64,000 nucleotides of DNA from positions 1 through 64,000 of the forward strand of contig CAZLWA010000030.1 in assembly GCA_964563165.1 (NCBI GenBank). Direction: 5' to 3'. Below, piece after piece: positions 17,491-26,952 of the stretch; position 1 is the first letter of the stretch, and every line of letters begins with the position of its first letter. This DNA comes from CAZLWA01 sp964563165. GTDB lineage: Bacteria > CLD3 > SB21. The position numbers and the translations under genes are program-made. The notes below the pieces were generated by a model. The model worked only from the letters and a program-made list of their open reading frames with translations. It was not told the DNA's origin and did not search any database.

Positions 17491-18465
17491 ATGATCATGA
17501 AAGCGATCGTTGTAAATAAAGACGGATTTTCGCTGGAATGGAAGACCGTTGCGCCGCTCCACCCTGAAGCCGGAGAGGTGCTCGTCCAGATCCGGGCGGC
17601 GGGCGTCAATCGCGCCGATCTTCTGCAGCGCCGGGGCCTGTACGATCCGCCGCCGGGCGCGTCGGAAATCCTCGGCCTGGAATGCTCCGGCGAAATTGCA
17701 GAGCTGGGTTCCGATGTGAAAAACTGGAAGATCGGGGACCGGGTTTGTGCGCTGCTCGGCGGAGGCGGGTATGCGGAACAGGCTGTCATTCATCAGGATA
17801 TGCTGATGCCTGTGCCGGACAGATTGTCGCCGGAAGAATCCGCCGCCATTCCGGAAGCCTTTGGAACCGCGTATTTAAATCTGTTCCTGATCGGTATGCT
17901 TGCGCCGGGCGAGACGGTTCTCATTCATTCCGGCGGGAGCGGCGTAGGTACGGCGGCCATTCAACTCGCCAAAAATGGCGGCGCAAATATCTTCGTTACC
18001 ACCGGCGACGAGAAAAAAATCCGGCTTTGCCGGGAACTCGGCGCCGACGGAGCCGTCAATTATAAAGAAGAGAATTTTGCCGAAAAGATCCTGGAAACCA
18101 CACGCGGTGTGGATATCGTGCTGGATACCGTCGGAGGCAAATATCTTGCAGGCAATCTCCGTCTGCTCACGCCCAAGGGCAGACTGATCCTTATCGGCCT
18201 GTTAGGCGGAGGGCAAGCCGATATCAATTTGACCGAGGTCCTGACGAAAAACATCTCTGTCATCGGATCGACGCTGAGAAATAAAACCCTGAAAGAAAAA
18301 ATCGCCCTGACACAAAAAATGATTACCGACATGCTACCGCTATTCGCCAAAGGCATCGTGAAACCCGTTGTGGATTCGGTCTTTCCGATCGAACTGGCGG
18401 AACAAGCGCATCGACGCATGCTCGAAAACAAGAATTTTGGAAAGATAATTCTTAAAATCTCCTGA
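17491..18465 (+). CDS. NAD(P)H quinone oxidoreductase (MDR family, PIG3-like)
   Basis: A 324-residue zinc-free medium-chain dehydrogenase/reductase. The NRADLLQRRGLYDPPPGAS segment is typical of the PIG3/quinone oxidoreductase branch. The cofactor site is HSGGSGVGTAAIQLAK, then DTVGG and GRLILIGLLGG. It reduces quinones or enals with NADPH; the exact substrate is not readable. The start is 17491 or, two codons later, the ATG at 17497 (MKAIVVNKDG), which fits the family better. No clear SD. Confidence 0.92.
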   Translation: MIMKAIVVNKDGFSLEWKTVAPLHPEAGEVLVQIRAAGVNRADLLQRRGLYDPPPGASEILGLECSGEIAELGSDVKNWKIGDRVCALLGGGGYAEQAVIHQDMLMPVPDRLSPEESAAIPEAFGTAYLNLFLIGMLAPGETVLIHSGGSGVGTAAIQLAKNGGANIFVTTGDEKKIRLCRELGADGAVNYKEENFAEKILETTRGVDIVLDTVGGKYLAGNLRLLTPKGRLILIGLLGGGQADINLTEVLTKNISVIGSTLRNKTLKEKIALTQKMITDMLPLFAKGIVKPVVDSVFPIELAEQAHRRMLENKNFGKIILKIS

Positions 18466-18496
18466 CCCGCTCACTTTCACCGCGTTCGAAATCTCC

Positions 18497-18525
18497 TTGA
18501 ATTATATTTCGTGTTTGCATACCTT
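18497..18525 (+). promoter_or_regulatory. Weak candidate promoter for the SpoIIE cassette
   Basis: TTGAAT, 17 bases, TACCTT, about 70 bases before the ATG at 18594. The second hexamer is poor. Listed because a transcription start is expected between the quinone oxidoreductase gene and this cassette. Confidence 0.25.
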
Positions 18526-18593
18526 TAATTTTAACAGAAACTTATCACGCGGAATACCGTATTACCGTGTAATTGCCCTTTACAAGATCATTC

Positions 18594-20867
18594 ATGGAAC
18601 AACCGTCCAAAATAAATAAGCTGAATCTCGTTTTCATCGCACTTTTGTTTGCCGCAGGTTTGACGATCAGCTCGTTCACGTTCTATGCCAAAGTGCGTTT
18701 TTTTATGGGGGGGATATTGAACGAACTGATGATCATCGGCATTGTTTCGTTAACCGTCTATACGGCGTTCACCTATGCGCGGTTTGACGATATCAGCATC
18801 ACACGCAAACTGCGCCTCGCACTGCTCTTTGTCGTATTGATTTATGCGGTGGGATTCATTACGTCTTCGACGGTACAGCCGGAGTACATTCCGCCGCCGT
18901 ATTCCGGGAGTTTCGTGATGAAGCCGAATTCGTGGTCGGCGATGGTGGTCGCGAACGTTATCGGGTTTGTCGCCCTGATTTGCCTTTCCGTTTGCCTGTT
19001 GATTCTCCGATCGCTCATTTTTTACCGGCGCAAGAAAAATACGCATCTGTATTTTTATCTGTTCGTTTTTTTTGGCGGGTTGACCATGCTGTCCTCAGCG
19101 GTCACCGGCCGGCCGCTTAAATACGATCCGTCCAACAGCAACGTCTTCACGTTCATTTTGCTGACTCTGACGACGATCTTTCTTTCTCTCAATATTTTCC
19201 GGGTAGGCTGGGTAACGGTTCTCAATCGACGTCAGAAATTCTTAACGTTTATCGGCGGCATTTTGTTTACCGTTGTCACGGCAGGGCTATTGGCGGCCGG
19301 TATGGGCGGCAGCAGCGTTACGCTGTCGGACATGGTCAATTCCTACAGCCTGACAGCCGGTTCATTTTTGTTTCTTGTGACCATTTTCGTTTTTTTGTAC
19401 AGCATCACGACCACCGTTAACACGCTCCTGCATCTGCCGACCGCCGCCATTTATGATAAAAAGGTCAAGGAGGTTAATTCCTTTTACAGCCTGAGCCGCA
19501 CGATCAACGCGCTTTTCGATTTTGAGAAAATCGTGACTGCCGTCACCGGATTGGTTTGCGAAACGACCAGCGCGCAGGCCTGCTGGCTGGAAATATCCCG
19601 GGTGAAAAACCCGTCGCAGCGTACGCAGTTCGATTTTGTTGCGGTCAAAACGCGGGAGAACTTCAGCGTTCATTTTTTGGAAGTCAGTTCTAAATTATTT
19701 TTGTCGACAAATAAATCTGCGAATACCGTTCCGTCAAACGATCTGGATTTCCGGCATTACTTGGTACAGCCGATCGAATGGATCCTGCAGAATAAACAGC
19801 CGATACTGATCAACCAGGTGAAACGCGACAAATTAACAAAGGACCTAAAGCGAACGCCCATCGAATCCCTGGTCGGTGTGCCGCTGATCTCATACGATGA
19901 AATTATCGGCGTGATTTATGCCGCCAAATCAACGCAATTCGGATTTGACCAGGATGACATTGCCATTCTTTCCGCTTTTGCGAATCAAACGGTCATGGCG
20001 ATTGAAAACTCGCGTTTGATCAAAGAATCGCTGGACAAAGAACGGCTCGAGCAGGAATTGCGCATCGCGCATGAGGTGCAGATGAAATTGATTCCGCAGC
20101 AAATCCCGGTCATCCAAAACGAATCTAAAACTTTGACGCTGCAGATCGGCGCCATGACGCTGCCGGCCAATGAAGTGGGCGGGGATTATTACGATTTTGT
20201 CAAGCTCGCCAATTGGCGCACGGGGATCGTCGTCGGCGATGTTTCCGGCAAAGGAACTTCCGCCGCCTTTTACATGGCCGAGATCAAAGGGATCATTCAG
20301 GCTCTGGCGGGAATCTACAACACCCCGCGTGAATTACTGATCGCCGTAAACGATGTGCTGTTCGGAAGTATGGACCGAAAATCCTTCATCACGCTGATCT
20401 ACGTGGATTTCGATATTCTGAAAAGCGAATTGCGCTTTGCCCGCGCGGGGCATTGTCCGCTGCTCCATATTTCGGAAACAGAACAAAAATTTATTCAGCC
20501 GAACGGCATCGGACTGGGCCTGGACCGGGGTGAGATCTTCCGGAATGCCATTGAGGACCATGTCATCCACGTCGAGCGCGACGATATTTTTGTGATGTAT
20601 TCGGACGGGCTGCTCGAAGCACGGAACGAGCGCGGCGAAGAATTCGGAGAGGACCGCCTCTGCGCAGCCATTGAACCCGCACGCCATCTCGATGCCGGGG
20701 AGATCAAAGATGCGATCATCCACGACGTGAAGCATTTTGTCGGCAGCGCAAAGACACATGATGATTTGACCTGCGTTGTATTAAAAGTTAAAAATACGGC
20801 GCTCTTGAGTCAACCGTCAGCGCCTTCGGTCGAAATTGTCGCTGCCGATAGGGAGGCCGGATTATGA
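18594..20867 (+). CDS. Membrane-bound SpoIIE-type (PP2C) phosphatase with GAF domain
   Basis: A 757-residue sensor phosphatase. The N-terminal part has about eight membrane helices (residues about 10-280), followed by a GAF domain (about 285-455: NALFDFEKIVTAVTGLV, SLVGVPLISYDEIIGVIYAAK), a coiled linker (KERLEQELRIAHEVQ) and a PP2C/SpoIIE domain (about 510-735) with metal-binding motifs NEVGGDYYDF, GDVSGKGTSAAF, AGHCPLLH, YSDGLLEARN and HDDLTC. The ATG at 18594 is preferred to a TTG at 18573. It heads a cassette with a STAS protein and a HATPase. By analogy with RsbU it should dephosphorylate the STAS protein on a membrane or GAF signal. Confidence 0.93.
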   Translation: MEQPSKINKLNLVFIALLFAAGLTISSFTFYAKVRFFMGGILNELMIIGIVSLTVYTAFTYARFDDISITRKLRLALLFVVLIYAVGFITSSTVQPEYIPPPYSGSFVMKPNSWSAMVVANVIGFVALICLSVCLLILRSLIFYRRKKNTHLYFYLFVFFGGLTMLSSAVTGRPLKYDPSNSNVFTFILLTLTTIFLSLNIFRVGWVTVLNRRQKFLTFIGGILFTVVTAGLLAAGMGGSSVTLSDMVNSYSLTAGSFLFLVTIFVFLYSITTTVNTLLHLPTAAIYDKKVKEVNSFYSLSRTINALFDFEKIVTAVTGLVCETTSAQACWLEISRVKNPSQRTQFDFVAVKTRENFSVHFLEVSSKLFLSTNKSANTVPSNDLDFRHYLVQPIEWILQNKQPILINQVKRDKLTKDLKRTPIESLVGVPLISYDEIIGVIYAAKSTQFGFDQDDIAILSAFANQTVMAIENSRLIKESLDKERLEQELRIAHEVQMKLIPQQIPVIQNESKTLTLQIGAMTLPANEVGGDYYDFVKLANWRTGIVVGDVSGKGTSAAFYMAEIKGIIQALAGIYNTPRELLIAVNDVLFGSMDRKSFITLIYVDFDILKSELRFARAGHCPLLHISETEQKFIQPNGIGLGLDRGEIFRNAIEDHVIHVERDDIFVMYSDGLLEARNERGEEFGEDRLCAAIEPARHLDAGEIKDAIIHDVKHFVGSAKTHDDLTCVVLKVKNTALLSQPSAPSVEIVAADREAGL

Positions 20868-20965
20868 TTTTCGGCTTGAATTCGATGGAAAATTGGATTA
20901 GAATAAACAACATTAATTATTCTTAATCATTCCGTTTTTCATTCTAAACCATAGGAATTTTTTCC

Positions 20966-21328
20966 ATGAATGGATTTGACGTCATGCGAACGGACCATCA
21001 GGATGTCTCGATCCTTTTTCTCAAAGGGTATCTGGACGCCCACACGTATCCGCATTTTGAAAATGAGCTGCAAAAGCTCGTGGACGAAAAGCGGTACAAA
21101 ATCATCGTGGATTTCAAAGAACTCAGCTACATTTCCAGCGCCGGCCTGGGTGTTTTCATGGGCTTCATCGAAACGGTTCGTGAAAACACGGGAGATATCA
21201 AGCTGTGCTCGATGTCTCAGAAAGTCTTTAAGGTGTTTGATCTGCTGGGGTTTCCCACGATCTATCAGATTGTGAAGGACACCGACGAGGCACATCAGAA
21301 ATTTACTATCGGCGAACGGTTAAGGTAG
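20966..21328 (+). CDS. STAS-domain anti-sigma factor antagonist
   Basis: A 120-residue RsbV/SpoIIAA-like protein. The motif YISSAGLGVFMG contains the serine that is phosphorylated by the partner kinase and dephosphorylated by the SpoIIE phosphatase. The LGFPTIYQI end is typical. It lies between its likely phosphatase (upstream) and kinase (15 bases downstream), which makes the partner switch complete. No sigma factor is adjacent; in this lineage such modules often control something other than a sigma factor. Confidence 0.94.
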   Translation: MNGFDVMRTDHQDVSILFLKGYLDAHTYPHFENELQKLVDEKRYKIIVDFKELSYISSAGLGVFMGFIETVRENTGDIKLCSMSQKVFKVFDLLGFPTIYQIVKDTDEAHQKFTIGERLR

Positions 21329-21343
21329 GCGTAAAGGTTTCGT

Positions 21344-21769
21344 GTGAAAAAAAATGATACAAATAAATTCTCGATGAAGATACCGAGCCGTACGGATAAT
21401 TTGGAAATTATCCGCGAGTTCGTGATCCGCATTGCCAAGAAATTCGGGTTCAACGAAGAATCCATCGGCGAAATCGAATTGGCGGTGGACGAAGCGTGTG
21501 CGAACGTCATCAAACATGCGTACCGTTACGACAGGACCAAGAAAATTGACATCACCGTGGAAACGAACGGCCGCAAACTTACGATAATCATCAGCGATCA
21601 GGGCGAAGGATTCGATCCGGAAAAACTTGAATCGTCGGAACAGCGCCTGCAAAAACATGCGCGCGGCGGATTGGGGATTGCGCTGATCAAGAAAGTTATG
21701 GATGAAGTTAGTTTCAATATTCATCCGGGCAGCCGCAATCAAGTAAAAATGGTTAAGTATATTTCATAA
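21344..21769 (+). CDS. Anti-sigma regulatory kinase (RsbW-like HATPase)
   Basis: A 141-residue GHKL ATPase. N box ELAVDEACANVIKHAY, G1 box ISDQGEGFDP, G2 box HARGGLGIALIKKVMDEV. It should bind and phosphorylate the STAS protein encoded just upstream. It begins with GTG at 21344. Last gene of the three-gene switch. Confidence 0.94.
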   Translation: MKKNDTNKFSMKIPSRTDNLEIIREFVIRIAKKFGFNEESIGEIELAVDEACANVIKHAYRYDRTKKIDITVETNGRKLTIIISDQGEGFDPEKLESSEQRLQKHARGGLGIALIKKVMDEVSFNIHPGSRNQVKMVKYIS

Positions 21770-21824
21770 ATCCTTCCTGAAAAGCCTTCCTGAGCGGTCG
21801 CTTACAGAAACTCAGAGATCTATA

Positions 21825-23456
21825 ATGATTTCACTGGAAAATCTAGGACCTTGGACGGAAATTATTTCGCGGCTCGGCTGGCTGATACTGCTATATCCGG
21901 AAATTCATTACACCTTCAAGTATTTTCCGTTCAGCCGGTACCGGATCGAAGAACCGGAAATTCTCACCGATGCTCCGTACCGTATCGGGCCCGGGAAAAA
22001 CGTGCCCGTCCTGCTGCTGATCAAGGATGCGGATCGTTATCCCATCCGGCTGCATTCCGTAACGTTCCGCATAGGTGCATCGGTCAATGACCAGAGTATC
22101 TCATTCTCCATGGATCAAACGATCTCGGAAGCCTGGTGGCATCGGCTGTTTTTTCTGGAAATCCCGGATGAAATGCGGGGAAGGGCGATAGAAATTCAGT
22201 CTGAGATTTCATGCCGGGTACATGCGCAGGAAAAAAAGATTCTCAATGACAATTTTCCCGGCCTCAGCCATCGTCCACTGAATGTTTTTTGTGCCCGTGA
22301 GCCCTTACCCAGTAAGGCCGGATGGATTTATGGCGATCTGCATTATCATACGAATTATACGAGCGATCAGGTGGAATTCGGCGCGCCGCTCGACGCAACC
22401 GTCGAAGCGGCGAAAAGTATCGGGCTGGATTTTTTTGCCGCAACGGATCATTCCTACGATCTGGACGATCGTGAAGATGATTATCTGAATAACGATCCGC
22501 ATTTGGTCAAGTGGAAAAAACTTCAGAGTGCCGTGGCGGATCGGAACTTGGCCGATAAAACCAAATTTGTCATATTGCCGGGCGAGGAAGTCACGTGTGC
22601 CAATGCGAAGGGTCAAAACGTTCATTGTTTGGTCCTCAACGGTCCGGAATTTATTCCGGGCTCCGGCGACGGCGCCGAGCGTTGGTTAAGAACGGATTCG
22701 GAATTCTCGGTCCCGGAAATCGGCGAAAAGACTCCAGCTTCTGCCATCGCTCTGGCAGCGCATCCGAAAGATCCGGCGCCTTTGTTTGAAAAAATTTTCA
22801 TCCGGCGCGGGCAATGGCATTCCGAGGACTGCCGCGCAAAAAATATTTCAGGTTTACAGATCCTCAACGGGCTGGACAATCGCGCGTTCCGGGCGGGCCT
22901 CACGCAGTGGACGGATCAGCTGCTGCTGGGCGACCGCATTTTTATTTTTGCCGGCAATGATGCGCATGGTAATTTCAATCGTTTTCGGCAAGTGAAAACA
23001 CCGATGCTGAAGCTTCATGAAATTGAAAACCATCAGCGATTCGGTTGGGCGAAAACGTGCGTGAGGTTGGGTGAGGAGCCGCCGACGGTGGACAATATCA
23101 TTCGCAGTATGAAAAACGGACGCACAGTGATTACCAACGGCCCGCTTGTGTTATTTTCCGCGTTCAATGAATCGAAGCAATGTTTTCAGCTGGGCGACGA
23201 GGCCTCCGGCAAGCGGTTTCATATTTTCATCAACAGCCTGTCGTCGGAAGAGATGGGCGCGCTGGAGGAAATCCGGATCATTCAGGGTGAACTTCACAAA
23301 AAAGAGACCGTTGTGAAATTGATTAAAGTATTTCCTCAGCCGTTTTATTTTGATCTCGATTTCCATTTCCAAGGCGCCTCCTACCTGCGGTGCGAAGCCG
23401 TGACGACCAAAAAACTATTTTGCTATACGAATCCGATCTGGTTTACAGAAAGCTAA
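21825..23456 (+). CDS. PHP-domain metallohydrolase (CehA/McbA-like)
   Basis: A 543-residue protein. The N-terminal part (about 1-160) is beta-rich with an early hydrophobic segment (RLGWLILLYPEIHY). The metal-dependent PHP domain follows: GDLHYHTNYTSD, FFAATDHSYDLDDRED, LPGEEVT, then HPKDP and FAGNDAHGNFNRFR. Relatives include carbaryl hydrolase CehA and many uncharacterised phosphoesterases, so the substrate cannot be named. A beta-rich C-terminal part (GRTVITNGPLVLF) is usual for this group. Confidence 0.87.
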   Translation: MISLENLGPWTEIISRLGWLILLYPEIHYTFKYFPFSRYRIEEPEILTDAPYRIGPGKNVPVLLLIKDADRYPIRLHSVTFRIGASVNDQSISFSMDQTISEAWWHRLFFLEIPDEMRGRAIEIQSEISCRVHAQEKKILNDNFPGLSHRPLNVFCAREPLPSKAGWIYGDLHYHTNYTSDQVEFGAPLDATVEAAKSIGLDFFAATDHSYDLDDREDDYLNNDPHLVKWKKLQSAVADRNLADKTKFVILPGEEVTCANAKGQNVHCLVLNGPEFIPGSGDGAERWLRTDSEFSVPEIGEKTPASAIALAAHPKDPAPLFEKIFIRRGQWHSEDCRAKNISGLQILNGLDNRAFRAGLTQWTDQLLLGDRIFIFAGNDAHGNFNRFRQVKTPMLKLHEIENHQRFGWAKTCVRLGEEPPTVDNIIRSMKNGRTVITNGPLVLFSAFNESKQCFQLGDEASGKRFHIFINSLSSEEMGALEEIRIIQGELHKKETVVKLIKVFPQPFYFDLDFHFQGASYLRCEAVTTKKLFCYTNPIWFTES

Positions 23457-23562
23457 TAACCGCGGAACCGTTCAAGCGCGCTTTTCGCCGGGAAAATGGC
23501 CGTTGCATTTATGCGTTTTATTTTCTATTTTTTTTTGATTTTTCATTTGAAAAGACTTGTCC

Positions 23563-24864
23563 ATGGCATCGGCGAAAATAAAACCGCATTCCGGCCTTCA
23601 TCTGGATGTCAGCCTGTCAGGCGACAAATCGATGTCCCATCGCGCCGCGATATTTGCAGCCCTTAGCGAGGGGCCATCAACTCTTACAAATTTTTCGACC
23701 GGCGCCGATTGCGCGAATACTCTTGCAGGCCTGGAATCCCTCGGCGTTGCCATCAAAAGAGAGCCTCATTCAATGGTCATTACCGGGAACGGATTGGGCG
23801 GTCTAAGGAAACCGGCCCGGGCGCTCGATTGCGGTAATTCCGGGACTTCGGCGCGATTGTTTGCGGGAATTCTGGCCGGCCAAAACTTTGATTCGGCGTT
23901 GAGGGGTGATGCGTCGCTCTCTCGCAGGCCGATGCAGCGCATTCTGGAGCCGCTGAAAAAAATGGGCGGCCGTATCGTATCAAACGTCGGAAAGTTACCG
24001 CTGGAGATCTCGGGCAATAGATTGAAAGCGATAGATTATACTCTGTCCGTTCCGAGCGCACAAGTGAAGTCGTGCGTGCTGTTCGCGGGTCTGTTTGCCG
24101 AAGGAACAACGGTGGTTCGGGAAACTATCCCCTCCAGAGATCACACGGAACGAATGGGGCCGGTAAAAAAAGAAAAAGCCGGAGATACGACGCTGCTGTC
24201 CGTCATCGGAGGGCAAAAGATTTCCTTTCAAAACATGACGATTCCCGGGGACATTTCTTCGGCGGCATTCTTGATTGCAGCGGCGCTGTGGGTTCCTAAT
24301 TCGGAAATCCGGATCCGTCACGTCGGTTTGAATCCGACGCGAACGGGTTTTCTCGATGCGCTTCGCCTCATGGGCGCGTCCGTTCAATTGGAAAACAGGT
24401 CTCACGATGCCGTCGAACCTTACGGCGATGTGATCGTGAAAACGCATCAGGGAAAATTAAAAAGCCTTTCACTAAAGGGAAAAATAATTCCGAACCTCAT
24501 GGATGAAATTCCTGTTCTTGCCGTTTTGGGTACGCGCTGCGATCACGGTCTGGAAGTAAGAGACGCGCAGGAATTACGAACCAAAGAGTGCGATCGCATC
24601 GAGGCGATCGTAAACAATTTACGGGCGATGGGTGCGGCGGCGGACGAATTCGACGACGGATTTTTTGTTCATCCATCGGAACTGCATGCCGCGCATATTC
24701 AAAGCGGCGGAGATCACCGGATCGCGATGGCATTTGCCGTTGCGGGAATGGCCGCCGATAAGGAAACCGTTATCGAAGATGCGGAATGCGTAAACATTTC
24801 ATTTCCGGAATTTTTCGATTATCTGGAAATCGAAACGGACACATACGAATTGGAAATTAATTGA
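23563..24864 (+). CDS. aroA: 3-phosphoshikimate 1-carboxyvinyltransferase (EPSP synthase)
   Basis: A 433-residue shikimate-pathway enzyme joining shikimate-3-phosphate and phosphoenolpyruvate. Signatures: SGDKSMSHRAAIFAAL, LDCGNSGTSARLFAGIL, GDASLSRRPMQRI, IPGDISSAAFLIAAAL, RTKECDRIEAI and GGDHRIAMAFAVAG. The residues around the active-site loop are normal. The ATG at 23563 is chosen over a TTG two codons earlier. No other aro gene is adjacent. Confidence 0.97.
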   Translation: MASAKIKPHSGLHLDVSLSGDKSMSHRAAIFAALSEGPSTLTNFSTGADCANTLAGLESLGVAIKREPHSMVITGNGLGGLRKPARALDCGNSGTSARLFAGILAGQNFDSALRGDASLSRRPMQRILEPLKKMGGRIVSNVGKLPLEISGNRLKAIDYTLSVPSAQVKSCVLFAGLFAEGTTVVRETIPSRDHTERMGPVKKEKAGDTTLLSVIGGQKISFQNMTIPGDISSAAFLIAAALWVPNSEIRIRHVGLNPTRTGFLDALRLMGASVQLENRSHDAVEPYGDVIVKTHQGKLKSLSLKGKIIPNLMDEIPVLAVLGTRCDHGLEVRDAQELRTKECDRIEAIVNNLRAMGAAADEFDDGFFVHPSELHAAHIQSGGDHRIAMAFAVAGMAADKETVIEDAECVNISFPEFFDYLEIETDTYELEIN

Positions 24865-24902
24865 AATGAGAATAGAGAAGCAAGTACATCAGCGGAGGGT
24901 TT

Positions 24903-25931
24903 ATGTCCAAGGACAAATACGAAAAGGTTAGAATCGGAGTTATCGGATGCGGCGCGATCACTCAGATCATTCATTTGCCCGTTCTGTCGAAAATGGAAGA
25001 CGTTGAAATCGTCGCGATCGCCGACAACGATAAGACAAAACTGGAAGCGCTGGCGGCGAAATACAAAATAGTGCAGTCGTTTACGGATCACACGAAATTG
25101 CTCGCCCTGGAAGATATGGACGCGGTGCACATCTGCACGCCGAATCATCTGCACGCGTCTATGACGGTAGAGGCGCTGTCGGCCGGAAAGCACGTGTTGG
25201 TGGAGAAGCCGATCGCCCGCACGTACGACGAAGCGAAAATGATGGCGGACGAAGCGCGCAAACGGAAAAAGAAATTAATGGTAGGAATGAACCACCGATT
25301 CCGCCCGGATGCGATGGTGCTGAAAAATTTTGTGAAAGGAAAAGAATTAGGAAAGATCTTTTACACGAAATCCGGCTGGCTGAGGCGGCGCGGCAGCTGG
25401 AATGAATCCGAATGGTCAAAGAAGAAGAACATTTCCGGCGGGGGCGTATTCATGGATCTGGGGATTCCGATGCTGGATCTTTCGATTTGGCTTATGGAAA
25501 ACCCGAAAGTAAAGAGCGTCTACAGCGCGATGTACAATCATTATCAAAAAGAGGGCATTGAGGATTCGGCGACGGTGATGATCCGCTTTGAAAATGATGC
25601 CATACTCAGCCTCGAGGTCAGCTGGACGTTATTGATGGAAAACGATTTCATGTATACCAATTTATTCGGCACGCTCGGCGGCGCTCTGCTCAACCCGCTG
25701 CGCATTCATAAGGAAATGCACGGCAATTTGGTCAACGTCACCCCTACCAAAATGGAAAAACCGGAAAACAACTATAAGAAATCGTACGAATACGAATTGA
25801 AGCACTTTGTAGAATGCGTCAAGCACGACCGTCCGGTTTTGTCCAGCGGCGACGAAGCGGCGGAAGTCCTGCGCGTCTCCGAGTCGATTTATCAGTCGGC
25901 GAGGGAGAAAAGAGAAATCGCTTTGAAATAG
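24903..25931 (+). CDS. Gfo/Idh/MocA family oxidoreductase
   Basis: A 342-residue NAD(P)-dependent dehydrogenase. The Rossmann fold starts VIGCGAITQIIHLPVL; the EKPIART motif with the family lysine is at about residue 100; the C-terminal sheet domain follows. The substrate is probably a sugar or cyclitol, as usual in this family, but nothing adjacent fixes it. An inositol pathway lies 14 kb away, too far to be linked with confidence. RBS GGAGG. Confidence 0.92.
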   Translation: MSKDKYEKVRIGVIGCGAITQIIHLPVLSKMEDVEIVAIADNDKTKLEALAAKYKIVQSFTDHTKLLALEDMDAVHICTPNHLHASMTVEALSAGKHVLVEKPIARTYDEAKMMADEARKRKKKLMVGMNHRFRPDAMVLKNFVKGKELGKIFYTKSGWLRRRGSWNESEWSKKKNISGGGVFMDLGIPMLDLSIWLMENPKVKSVYSAMYNHYQKEGIEDSATVMIRFENDAILSLEVSWTLLMENDFMYTNLFGTLGGALLNPLRIHKEMHGNLVNVTPTKMEKPENNYKKSYEYELKHFVECVKHDRPVLSSGDEAAEVLRVSESIYQSAREKREIALK

Positions 25932-26034
25932 ACCGGGTAAAACAACTCTCCCCGGATGGGCCTCAGAAGAATAGAATCGATCACCGGGTGAAATAACACT
26001 CGATTCCTTTACGCCCGTCGCCAACATAGTTTCC

Positions 26035-26913
26035 ATGATGTTCAAAAAAATTAAAATCGGCTTAGCCCTGGGCGGAGGCGGAGCCCGCGGACTGGCACAT
26101 ATCGGCGTGATCAAAGCGCTGGAAAAAGCCGAAATACCGATCCACATGATTACCGGTAGCAGTATTGGGGCGGTCGTTGGCGGCATGTATGCGCAAGTGC
26201 CGAACGCCGCAGATGTGGAAGCCCGCGCGATGAAATTTTTTACGGGCGAGGATTTCAAGAAAACCGGGCTGCATCTTTTTCGGCCGGACACGCACGCCGA
26301 AAATTTTTTCGGACAGATCGCCCGATTGACCGATACGGGACTGATTATTCAGGTTAACAGGCGCCGGCTGTCTCTGATGAAGAAAAACCGATTGGCCGTC
26401 CTCATTGACAGTCTGGTGGGCGAAGGTTTGATCGAAAACACACGGATCAAATTTGCGCCCGTGGCGACGAATCTGCTCACCGGTGAAATCGTCGTCTTTC
26501 GAAACGGCAGTCTGAGAGAGGCACTGAAAGCCAGTTCTGCGATTCCGGGATTCTTGCCGCCGATAGAATATAAGGGTTTGGTTCTTGTGGACGGCGCGGT
26601 TTCCGCTTCGATCCCGGTCGAGCCGGCCTTCGGACTCGGCGCGGATATTGTGATTGCCGTCAACGTCAGCCGGTCCCTGGATGAAGAACCGATGCCGGAA
26701 AATGTCGTGGATATTCTGTTTCGTACGAACCTGATTACCGCGCTGCGCAACGATGCGATGGCCTGCGAACGCGCGCAGATCGTCATTCAACCCCGCGTCG
26801 GTAAGATCCACTGGGCTGAGTTTGATAAAATTCATGAGCTGATCGCCCAGGGGGAGGAGGCGGGAACCGCGGCTATTGAGCGTATCAGAATAAGCATGAA
26901 AAAGAAGAATTGA
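26035..26913 (+). CDS. Patatin-like phospholipase (RssA type)
   Basis: A 292-residue single-domain acyl hydrolase. Oxyanion hole GGGGARG, nucleophile serine in GSSIGA, catalytic Asp in DGAVS. It probably acts on membrane lipids from the cytoplasmic side; no signal peptide. The start is MMF at 26035, or the second ATG. Confidence 0.92.
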   Translation: MMFKKIKIGLALGGGGARGLAHIGVIKALEKAEIPIHMITGSSIGAVVGGMYAQVPNAADVEARAMKFFTGEDFKKTGLHLFRPDTHAENFFGQIARLTDTGLIIQVNRRRLSLMKKNRLAVLIDSLVGEGLIENTRIKFAPVATNLLTGEIVVFRNGSLREALKASSAIPGFLPPIEYKGLVLVDGAVSASIPVEPAFGLGADIVIAVNVSRSLDEEPMPENVVDILFRTNLITALRNDAMACERAQIVIQPRVGKIHWAEFDKIHELIAQGEEAGTAAIERIRISMKKKN

Positions 26914-26952
26914 AAATTCACGAAGCCGGATTTTTAAAATAAGAAACTTGCG

